Shown here: piece after piece, positions 12,600 through 21,935 of the stretch
How positions within the stretch are numbered: position 1 is the stretch's first letter
Layout: the number at the start of each line of letters is the position of its first letter
From: Takakia lepidozioides
Taxonomy: Eukaryota > Streptophyta > Takakiopsida > Takakiales > Takakiaceae
Assembly: GCA_030704615.1 (NCBI GenBank)
Contig: CM060731.1
Span: 82,626,756-82,690,755 of the forward strand
Reading direction: 5' to 3'
Length of the DNA: 64,000 bases
Notes under the pieces: generated by a model
Seen by the model: only the letters and a program-made list of their open reading frames with translations
Told to the model about the DNA's origin: nothing
Databases searched by the model: none
Program-made: the position numbers and the translations under genes

Positions 12600-12786
12600 T
12601 GGCCCCCTTTGTTTTGTCCACGGTAATAGGCCCTCTTCTTGCAATCCTCGCCTATAGGACCTGCTTCTCCAGCAGATTTGTGCCGCTCACGCTTCCTTGA
12701 AGCGTGAGCTCAGCTCACGCTTTGCAGCTACAATGTGAGCTCAGTTCCCAGGCTCATGGGGCTGGGCTCACGCCGTAGCTACGCTG
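12600..12786 (-). repeat. Right terminal region of element 1
   Basis: Reading inward from 12786 on the minus strand are GGCGTGAGCC, repeated GTGAGC/GCTCAC words including an inverted pair (AGCGTGAGCTCAGCTCACGCTT), and GGGCCTATTACCGTGG at 12633-12618, the inverted partner of 701-716. The left end carries the same motif types. Confidence 0.6.
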
Positions 12787-12796
12787 TTTCCAAAGG
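12787..12796. repeat. Target-site duplication, right copy (element 1)
   Basis: TTTCCAAAGG, identical to 598-607. Confidence 0.8.
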
Positions 12797-13058
12797 ATGG
12801 TGTGGATGGCCTTTCGTGGCTGCCGAATCCATGGTAAGAAAATATTGCAGGCAGAACCCATGGCAATGGTAGTTGCACTTGTTGGTCCAAAGCCAATTGC
12901 AACAACAAATGAATAAAGGGTGCTGAAAGGAAAGCATTCCACAATTGATCATAAAATCCACTGTCCAAGCATGATATCTTAATGGGAATGCGAAGGGAGT
13001 TTTACCACCTTAAGCTATCATGCGTAGTCTATAACTGGAGTGCACAAATCTAGCACAT
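12797..13058. other. Right flank of element 1
   Basis: This short interval lies between element 1 and the TNP2 stop codon at about 13059. On the minus strand an open frame (12968-12797) continues in phase into 590-384 when element 1 is removed. No family is recognised. Confidence 0.3.
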
Positions 13059-13542
13059 CTAATCCCCATCATCCTCATCTATGTCTGGGTCACTGCATGT
13101 GTCACCGTCTTCATCACAGACATCATCTTGTCCAAGGGTTGGCTGAACTTCATCACCACTACTGCTCGGAGGTACAAGGAGGCCACCTGCTCTGGAGTAA
13201 CCGGTACCGCTCGGCTGCGTGTTGGGCCATCAGTTACCAGAGTCTCCTCTAGTCTTTGTGGGGCTAACAATCCTTCCACTTCCGCCACATCATCATTAGC
13301 AATTGATATGTTGCAGATCACTCTATGTACTCGGGGGCTCTTCTCCAGGACGACTTTCCACCCCGGCTCCTTCACACAATCAGAAAAAAAACACTTGATC
13401 AACCTGGCCAGGAAACACAAAAGGTTGCTAAGAAGGTGGAAGCATACGGTTAAAATTAACCAGTGTGAAGCCAGCATCATCTTGCTTCATTGACATAGGT
13501 TGACGACCCATGCGACACGCCCGTACCCACGAACACAAAAAC

Positions 13543-14267
13543 TGTCGCGCACCTCACTTCGGTAAACTCCCCTTCAAGTCATAGTTACTCGCTTTGATGC
13601 GCGCGCCTGACTCCCAACCTGGCCGCCGGGCCAACTTGGAGCTTCGGCTGCTCACCGGGACATAACGGTCCCCTTTCGCTTCCCTCTAAAACCCTCCACC
13701 TAATTGGGACTAGGAGAATTCCCTTTGGTAGATGGCAGTCCGGAACAGCTCCCCACTCTTTGGTCGCTTTCCGGCTCGCTCGCTTACTCACTAGTTTTTG
13801 GTCACCAACGGGCTTGCACCGTTCTCGGGGTTACTACTCCCTATATATACTTCTGTAGCTGTCCGCGGGGGTTTCACAACCAGCCATGCCATTTTATGGC
13901 GAACCACCACGAAGACCCTCGATTCCCGGTGGTGAGTCGCGGTGAGTCTTGGCCCGCTCACCACGGCCCCTATGGACCGTGATGAGTCCCAAGACTCCCC
14001 ACGACTCCCACCACGAGGTCTCCGCCCCCATGGTGAGTCCTATGCCACCCCCACTAAGTCCCACTAAGCTACCACCACCCCTTGTGGAGCCACCCCCACC
14101 GCAACCCGGTGTGCGGGGCTCCACCTAGTGAGCGCCTCCGCTTCCCTGAGTGCCTTGGGCACTCAAGGGTGCCTCAGCCCCCCATACCTATCGCTGCCGC
14201 TGCCCCCACCACAGGGCAGCCCCTCATGTGTCCCGACCCCCTGCCCTCAAGGCAAAGGGCCGCGACA
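13543..14267 (-). repeat. 3' LTR of the Ty3 element
   Basis: It starts TGTCGCGC and ends CGCGACA, the usual TG...CA ends with an extended inverted repeat. The same family occurs at 19611-20335, 26311-27032 and, truncated, 42013-42212. Confidence 0.92.
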
Positions 14268-14280
14268 CACACCCCTACCA
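14268..14280 (-). other. Polypurine tract of the Ty3 element
   Basis: On the minus strand TGGTAGGGGTGTG abuts the 3' LTR. The equivalent site in the plus-oriented fragment is GGGTGGGGGTGTG at 42000-42012, which supports the assignment as plus-strand primer. Confidence 0.6.
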
Positions 14281-15172
14281 ACAGGGAGTCGATGTCCTCA
14301 TCGACTTGTCCATTTTGTAGAAACGAACATCCAAGTTGTGGCGTCCCACATCAAGGAGTTTGTTTCTGTACCATGGCGTCCCATGGCAAAGAACCAAACC
14401 CCACACTTGACTCTACTCTCCACTAGCTAGTTCGGCCGACTTCCTCCAAGTCCTGGCCAAGGGTGGAGCCTCTCCAGCTCCTCCCAGTGCACTCTTCTTG
14501 GCCTACTTCAAGGCCAAGGAACGATCCTCCCCGAGGATCGAATCGCCTTACTGCAACAACATTGCTTGCGATCGCTCATGATGCCGCTTTTGGCATCACC
14601 TTGAGCAAGGGTTCACCCGGAACCCTCTTTGACTAGGTAGATAACCTTGAACCAACCGTGCGCCCCAATCACTACAATTGGGTCCGTCTTGGAATGCTGG
14701 CCTGAGGTGCGGGAACACGCCGAAGCCGCACTACGACTTCGTCCCGAGGCTACACGATTATAGTACGTGAACGGCAGCACGTAGCTTCCGCGTTAGCCCG
14801 CACTACAAGGCAACCCCCTCGGTAGCGCAGTTATAGTACGCGCACGCGCCAGGTGCGCACTAGCACGTGAACTCCCAAAGAAGGCGCAAGTTTCCTTGCC
14901 CCTTGGATGGGAGTCACCCGATTTCGGCACTGCGCAAACACACGATTACCCAATTTACCTCTCCCACTTTTGTAAGCTAGCATGCATTCTACACACTAGC
15001 CAACCACACCATGCATCACCATTCAAAACACAATAGGACGCACAATATTTGGAACCCATTTCCTTTATAACAAATTTTTGTACAATACAAGTTTTTGCAA
15101 TCGGATTCCTGAGCTAGCTAAACCGGGCTAAGCATGCATTTCCTCCCCCACGCTCCAAGGTTGATGTCCCCA
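14281..15172. other. Ty3 non-coding region between pol and the 3' LTR
   Basis: About 0.9 kb of element sequence without a credible gene. It includes direct near-repeats of a CAC-TACGACT-like and TTATAGTACG word near 14.74-14.85 kb. The part next to the LTR is also present at 41910-42012. Confidence 0.5.
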
Positions 15173-18100
15173 TCAACGCTTTTTCCGCTTTTGAGGTCGC
15201 CCTTCGAAAGCTGCAACCGCCTCGGATGCGTTTCTCATTTCTGAGGCACGCACCCAAGATGCCTCCACATGACGATAGCCCTTCCATTGGACGAGATACT
15301 CCGTTTCTCGGTTCCTGAACCTCCTCGACTTAAGTATTACCTCCACCTCGTACTCAGGTTCATTTTCATGATCCAACAGCATAGGTGGCGGACGGAACAC
15401 TTGATGCCGATTCGGACGCGCTTCATCTTTGAAGTAAGGCTTCAAAAGGGAGACATGGAATACTGGGTGCACCTTGCTGTTTGCCGGCAGCTCCAATTCA
15501 TACACATCCTCATTCATAACCTTCCGAATGCGAAAGGGTCCCGCATACGGAGGCACGAACTTCGGACTCACTTCCGGAGGTAGTCGGAAATTCTTGATGT
15601 TCAACCAGACCTCTGTGCCTACCTCAAACTTCACTTCCCTCCGCTTCCGATTTGCCTGCCTTTCATACCGTTTCCTAGCTTTGGCAATATTGTACTTTGC
15701 GAGCTTCAACAAACGCTCGCGTTCTTCCAGTACCGCCGCTACTGCCGGTTCCTCAACGTCCTGGGCGGCCCAACTTGTCGGCACCAGAGGTGCTTTTCCA
15801 TAGACCAACACAAAAGGGGAAACTCCCATTGCGGAGTGTTCTGTGTTATTATAACAGAACTCTGCCGCGTCTAAGTGTTCCATCCAGTCTGATTGGTCTG
15901 CCGACACGTAATTCCGCAAGAATTGCTTCACTACGGAATTCATTCTTTCCGTTTGGCCGTCCGTCGTAGGTCGGAAGGCGGTGCTCATCTTCAGCCTCGT
16001 CCCCATCTTCTTCCAAAGTGCTCTCCAGAATTTACTCGTAAACTTTGGATCGCGGTCCGAGACAATATCCTTCAGGACTCCATGATGCTTTAAGACGTGG
16101 GCGAAGTAAAGTCGCCCTGTCTCCTGCGCCGTTGCCGTCTCCTTGGTGGGGATGAAATGGCCCATTTTACTGAACCTATCTACCCTCAGTTTGGGCCAGA
16201 AATACTCTTTCTTCAAGAGTGCCGCAGTGCGCTTGGCTCCACCGTGGCCCGCAAGCGGGCTATCATGGCATTCTCTCAAGAGACTATCCCTGATCCCTCC
16301 CTTCGGCACGTAGAGACGCTTTTGCTTATACCGGAGCAGTCCATTTTGCAAGTGGAACTGCGATTTAACCCCCATCCTCAAGTCCTGCATCACGGACTTC
16401 GCCAGCTCATCCTTCCGGCAAGCCTTCCGGATCTTCCTTTGGAGTGCCGTCTCGCCCTTGTACACCAACAAGAGCTGCTGCTTTCTACTTAAAGCATCGG
16501 CCACCACATTGTCCCGTCCCGGTTTGTACTGGATATCCACGTCGAACACTGCCAAAGTATCTTGCCACCTAAGTTGTTTTGGGGACAACTTGGGCTGCGT
16601 GGCAAAATACTTCACCGTGACATTGTCCGTGAACACCTTCACTGGGTTGGAACCAACATAGTGGCGCCAGAGCTCAAGGCAATGCACCACCGCCTTCATC
16701 TCTTTTTCGTGCGTCGGCCACCGTCGCTCCACTTCATTCAGTTTCTTACTTTCGTAAGCCACTGGACGTCCATCTTGCATAAGTACACCCCCAATCGCGA
16801 AATCCGATGCATCTGTATGAATCTCAAACGGACGATCGAACTCCGGGATTTTCAAGACTGGAGCTTCCGTCATCCGCTGCTTCAATTCAGCAAAAGCTTG
16901 GCCACAAAATGTGTTCCATACCTAGACTTTGGATTTACACAGAAGGTCCGACAGCGGCCCCGCGATCTTGGCGAAATTTCTCACATACTTCCGGTAATAG
17001 GAGGCGAGTCCTAGGAAGGATCGCACTCCCGGGACCGAAGTCGGAGGCTCCCAGTCCAAGATCGCCCTCACCTTTCTGTCATCCATTTTGATCCCATCCT
17101 GTGTAATCACATGCCCCAAGAACTCCACTTTTGTGACCCCGAATTCGCACTTTGAAGCTTTGGCATACAGCTTCTCTTCTCGCAATTTTTGGAACACCCT
17201 TTTGAGGTGCTCCAGGTGTTCCTCCTTTGTTTTCGAGTACACCAAGATGTCGTCGATGTACACGATCACAAAGTCATCCAACCACTCCTGGAAAAGGCTG
17301 TTCATCAGCGTGCTAAATGTCGCTGGTGCATTGGTGAGCCCAAAATGCATCACCAAGAACTCATATGAACCATACCTTGTCCTGCACGCGGTCTTCTCCT
17401 CATCTCCTTCCGCCACCGGAATTTGGTGATAGCCGGAGCGCAAGTCGATCCGGCTGAAATACTTTGCTCCTGCCAACCGATCGAAGAGGTCGTCGATCCT
17501 TGGCAAAGGGTACCGGTTTTTGATAGTCATCTTATTCAGAGCCCTGTAATCGACACACATCCGCAGCGTCCCATCCTTCTTGTCTGCAAATAGCACCGGG
17601 GCTCCGTAAGGTGACTTACTCGGCCGGAAGTACCCCTTTGACATTAGATCCTTGAGCTGAGTCTTCAGCTCGACCAACTCTCTGTGGCTCAACCGGTAGG
17701 GCGCCTTGGCAGGCGGTTCCGATCCCGGTATCACCTCAATCTTGTGGTCAACTCCTCTTCGCGGTGGCAAGCCGCTTGGTAATTCCTCCGGCATCACATC
17801 CTGGTATTTCTCCAAAATCCCCTTGATCCAATCTGGGCTCGGCTCCCCATCGTCTTCTCCCTTCACTTCTCTAATGTAAAGCAAGAACTGGGGTTCGTGT
17901 GCCTCCTCCACGGCCCACTCCCTTGCTGACAGAAGGTTTATTCGCCCTCCCACGGATTTGGGCGTTTCCGACACTCGTAAGACCTCGCCACCATTCCCAC
18001 ATGGCAGCGTGACTACTCTCTTGCGGCCATCTATGACCGCTCTGGATTTGCTCAAAAAGGTCATCCCTAAAATGAGATCTACTCCATCGATCTCGCAGAT

Positions 18101-19555
18101 GGTGAAATTCTCACGTCCCTCCCAACTCCCCAGTTGAAGAGGAACATCTATCGCCAACCTTGTCGCCAATTGTGGTTCTCCTTTGGCAGAACGCACCTCA
18201 ATAGATGCCCCCACGTCACTTGTCAGGAGTCCCAGCTTTTGTGCCATTGCCGGTGTCATGAAGGAGTGCGACGCTCCTGTGTCCACCAACAACGACACAT
18301 TAGTTCCAGATATTATCCCATCCACGAACAATAACTGACTCCCTTTTCGTAAGGCGCCAGTTTCCTGATACAACTCACAAGAAAATTTGCCTACCTTGCA
18401 AGTCCTGGCAACCACCGCTTCCACCAAGCGACTGATGGTATCTTCCGACAGCTCCGTGGTCGCCCGAGTCATGTTCAATTGCCGGGGCTTCGTGCACTTC
18501 TTGGCCATGTGCCCGGGCTCCCCGCAATTGAAACACACTCCATCAAAGGTCGCCTTCTGTCCGCCATAAGCCGCTCCACCCGCTTTTCCTTTCGGAGCAC
18601 CGAGTGCCGCCTTGACGTGTGAAGGCCCTCCCTTTGATTTCCACGTGCCATTATTGCTGCGTGGCCTATCCCACTTCTTTTCCGGTCGGAAGGAGTCACC
18701 TTCCCGCCGAATCTTCTTGTGGTTCAGCTCCGTACGGCCTTGTCTTTCACCCCTAGGGACATCCAAGAAACATTCAGCCCTCTCAATTGCCTTGTTCAAA
18801 GTCTTGGGTGGCTTCTCCTCCAACTTCCGCCTGGCCCATGGGGCCAGTCCCGCCACAAAGTTGAAGACCATTTCTGGCTCTGCCATGTCCGCGACTTCGA
18901 GCAACAGCACATTGAAAGCCTGGACGTACCCCCGAATGTCATCTGTTTGCTTCAAATTCCTCATCTTGTCCCGGGCAAGCCAGGACGCGTTGAGGGGCAC
19001 AAACTGTCTCTTCAACAATTCCTTGAACCCACTCCAGTTCAAGGTTTCCGGACTTGGACCTCGATCGTGAAGGCGTTTCTGCCACCATTGTTGAGCATAG
19101 CCCCTCAAATAGGTGGGAGCCACTTCCACGCAATCCTCGTCACTCAACTTGGTCGCCCGGAAGTACTGCTCCAGCTCCAAGAGCCAGGTGTTGAGTGCCT
19201 TCCGATTTCGGACGCCCTCGAAGGTGCCGGGTTCCTTAGGCTTCACCTTAAACTTTGCCTTAGTGGAAGTGGCATTAGCCGCCTTCAACACGTCTTTCAA
19301 CGTCCCCCCAAACTGCGCTAACAACCCTTCCCAAAAGGCTGCCGGCATGGGAGGCATCTCTTGGTTTGTCGGAGCTCTCAAGGATTCCTCGGGCTCCGAC
19401 TCCTCGGATTCCTCCTGCTCTGTGGTGGCCTCGTTTTCGGAAACATGCATCGCTTCCTCAAACGGCCGCCTCGGTGACACGCCGCCCCCATCGGGCTCAC
19501 CGGGATCATCATCTTTTGGGCCGTTCCGCTTTCGCTCCGGCTTGCCCGACCCCAT
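15173..19555 (-). pseudogene. Ty3 gag-pol polyprotein with a nonsense codon and an integrase deletion
   Basis: One frame of 1461 codons, broken once by TAG at 16922-16924. In order: gag with a CCHC knuckle ([14 protein letters not shown], about residue 339), aspartic protease ([10 protein letters not shown], about 421), reverse transcriptase ([10 protein letters not shown], about 763), RNase H (HTDASDFAIGG, about 912), integrase and a C-terminal chromodomain (about 1400-1440). Integrase jumps from YFWPKLR to VDRFSKMGHF without the CC half of the HHCC finger and without the first catalytic Asp, a gap of roughly 60 residues judged by the family, with the frame kept. The chromodomain marks it as a chromovirus. 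The protein should not integrate by itself. Confidence 0.9.
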
Positions 19556-19596
19556 GATGAGGCCAATCCCAAGGACGATCGCGTACTGAACTCAGG

Positions 19597-19608
19597 GCTC
19601 TGATACCA
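19597..19608 (-). other. Primer-binding site of the Ty3 element
   Basis: On the minus strand TGGTATCAGAGC lies two bases after the 5' LTR. This is the common plant PBS complementary to the initiator methionine tRNA 3' end. Confidence 0.8.
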
Positions 19609-19610
19609 AA

Positions 19611-20335
19611 TATCGCGCACCTCACTTCGGTAAACTCCCATTCAAGTCATAGTTACTCGCTTTGATGCGCGCGCCTGACTCCCAACCTGGCCGCCGGGCC
19701 AACTTGGAGCTTCGGCTGCTCACCGGGACATAACGGTCCCCTTTCGCTTCCCTCTAAAACCCTCCACCTAATTGGGACTAGGAGAATTCCCTTTGGTAGA
19801 TGGCAGTCCGGAACAGCTCCCCACTCTTTGGTCGCTTTCCGGCTCGCTCGCTTACTCACTAGTTTTTGGTCACCAACGGGCTTGCACCGTTCTCGGGGTT
19901 ACTACTCCCTATATATACTTCTGTAGCTGTCCGCGGGGGTTTCACAACCAGCCATGCCATTTTATGGCGAACCACCACGAAGACCCTCGATTCCCGGTGG
20001 TGAGTCGCGGTGAGTCTTGGCCCGCTCACCACGGCCCCTATGGACCGTGATGAGTCCCAAGACTCCCCACGACTCCCACCACGAGGTCTCCGCCCCCATG
20101 GTGAGTCCTATGCCACCCCCACTAAGTCCCACTAAGCTACCACCACCCCTTGTGGAGCCACCCCCACCGCAACCCGGTGTGCGGGGCTCCACCTAGTGAG
20201 CGCCTCCGCTTCCCTGAGTGCCTTGGGCACTCAAGGGTGCCTCAGCCCCCATACCTATCGCTGCCGCTGCCCCCACCACAGGGGCAGCCCCTCATGTGTC
20301 CCGACCCCCTGCCCTCAAGGCAAAGGGCCGCGACA
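19611..20335 (-). repeat. 5' LTR of the Ty3 element
   Basis: 725 bp and almost identical to 13543-14267. Its plus-strand left edge reads TATCGCGC where the other LTR has TGTCGCGC, so the terminal TG/CA dinucleotide is mutated in this copy. Confidence 0.92.
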
Positions 20336-21749
20336 AAAACACTATAGGCTGTGTTTGGCCATAGTCAATTTGCAAAATTTACCTTATAAGACCCACATAT
20401 CTTGTAGGTTCCTCCATGTCATTGCCTGAATTGTTGGTAATGGACTGGTGCTGGAAAACAGATGAGACTCCACAATCAAAAGACACCATACTTGTTGTGT
20501 TCATGCCGGGGGGTATAGCCCTGTAATGGTTACCATACGATGTCATACTCTTGAATGACAGGGCAGTAAATGACGGAGGCCTTGAAAAATCCAGTAATTC
20601 CTCACGTGTTGTAGGATCAAGCCCATCTGATTGAGTTGAGAGATGATCCCGTACACCTTGAGGGAGCCAAACAGCAAATGGAGGACATGGATGCAAATCA
20701 GGAGGGTACTGAATTGTCGTGGGATTGCTCATGTACTCCGCATGGAAGAGTACACAACCATCCTCACAGGCATGAATCATCTTGTATTGCAATCCCATTT
20801 TGGCAATCATGGTTTTTGCTTCATAGTGAGTTTTCGGCAATGAATTCTCGGCCGGCAGAAAACTCTTACGCAAAAATCAAATGCATTGGTGCATTTGTGG
20901 GTAGTGCATGCATTGAGCAACGTCAAAGTTGCTTACAGCTAGCTGAACGAGCACCCTTCGTAAAGTGGACATTGCGACTGTCGGAAGAGTTTGTCATACT
21001 CGGGATCAACGTGCAGGTGAGCATTCTCATCGAATTCATCTTGAACGTTATCTGGATTTTGCAAATTGTCTCCATTGTCTCTGGAATCATCAATGTGGTC
21101 GACATGATCGGATCCAATGTGATCGGTTCCACCATGAATGGGGTCTTGTCTGTTTGCATCAGCAAATTGAAATGCTTCATGTAATGCACGCCGGATTTCT
21201 ACGTGCAATCCACCACCCTCATCTGCATTCTCAATGACATTTGGCTCCCGCTGAAACGCAGGGCCTTCGTCTTCATCATCGGAATCTACACGTCCCTGCA
21301 CCACAACAGTCATGTTGTGAGTCAACCAATCAAAACACTCCATTTGTAGCCATAGAAGTCATAGTTGCAGTCACTTAGTAAGCCCTATATAACTAAATGA
21401 CTACAGATGACCAATGAAAACAAGACATGTGCAATAGTTGAAGTCAAAAGGGCAGTGACGTAGTCATAGTGACGTCTGTATATTATGACTACATGACTAG
21501 AATCACCCAACGAAATTAGGACACGTGGTAAAGTGGATCGTTGAATTCAAAATTCATACTCAAGTGTTGAAGGGGAAGTGGCAATCGTACCGGAATAGAA
21601 CAGATACGGAGAAGGGGATCCCTCCCATGCATCAGGTAATGTTTCCTCACAGTTTCGAACGACATTAGTTTTCCTCCATGACACTCATCGCATTTGCACA
21701 ACATTTTGTATGCCCATTGCTTATGGCATAAGCTTCTTCCATTCGCCAT

Positions 21750-21935
21750 AGACGGTCATCTCTTCTACGTCGCATCCGGATTCGGTCCTCATCTGCAAGA
21801 TCACTTTCCATGCTTTGAACGTCATCCCCTACCCTGTTTGAATGCTACGCACACTGATTGAACTTGATTTGCACTAGCTACCAGTGCTATATGTAGATCG
21901 TGTACTACATCTGTAAGTAGAGTTTCTAAGTAACC
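21750..21935. promoter_or_regulatory. Bidirectional spacer of the CACTA gene pair
   Basis: Less than 200 bp separates the TNP2 start (21749, minus) from the Ptta-type gene start (21936, plus). Any promoter for either gene should be here. No specific site is recognised. Confidence 0.35.

Larger units (their letters stand above)
608..12786. mobile_element. Mutator-like transposon 1 carrying a ParB-methyltransferase cargo gene
   Basis: The 12.2-kb element is bounded by 10-bp direct repeats. Its ends are rich in GCGTGAGCC-type motifs and carry an inverted 16-mer (GGGCCTATTTCCGCGG at 701-716; its inverted partner at 12618-12633 matches 14 of 16). Inside are two divergent genes: a MULE transposase on plus and a ParB/DNA-methyltransferase-like gene on minus, separated by about 1 kb. 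The terminal layout, TSD size and SWIM-finger transposase place it in the Mutator superfamily. Both genes contain disabling mutations, so this copy is probably no longer autonomous. A second element at 29831-37942 has the same layout, so the pairing is a family trait and not one accidental capture. Confidence 0.82.
13543..20335 (-). mobile_element. Ty3 chromovirus with two 725-bp LTRs
   Basis: A complete 6.8-kb structure: LTR 13543-14267 (3'), gag-pol on minus, primer-binding site, LTR 19611-20335 (5'), and 5-bp duplication AAAAC at 13538-13542 and 20336-20340. I count about two substitutions and two 1-bp indels between the LTRs, so insertion was recent. It carries a stop in pol and lacks part of integrase, so it moved, if at all, with enzymes supplied by another copy, or was damaged after insertion. 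Confidence 0.92.
13059..21749 (-). pseudogene. CACTA/En-Spm TNP2 transposase gene, interrupted by the Ty3 element
   Basis: 5' exons lie right of the Ty3 insertion: 21749-about 21590 (CDECHGGKLMSFETVRKHYLMHG), then 21343-20934 (acidic, ending PLYEGCSFS), and 20870-20393 (LPKTHYEAKTMIAKMGL, the TNP2 start, donor GTAAAT). The 3' exon lies left of it, 13490-13059: DDAGFTLVNF...QVFFSDC...GWKVVLEKSPR, then an Asp/Glu-rich tail. The Ty3 element sits in the intron between them. Most of the transposase core and DUF4218 are missing, so the gene was internally deleted as well. Further damage: TAG at 20939-20941 and frame changes near 13390 (T run) and 13200. This gene is head to head with the plus-strand Ptta gene at 21936. 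Confidence 0.7.

Noticed and set aside
15269-19589. Plus-strand open frames opposite gag-pol
   Set aside because: Antisense shadows of the minus-strand polyprotein, without motifs of their own.
20339-20347. CACTATAGG next to the Ty3 insertion, taken as a CACTA terminus
   Set aside because: It falls inside the TNP2 intron and is created by the target site next to the LTR. No inverted partner was found.
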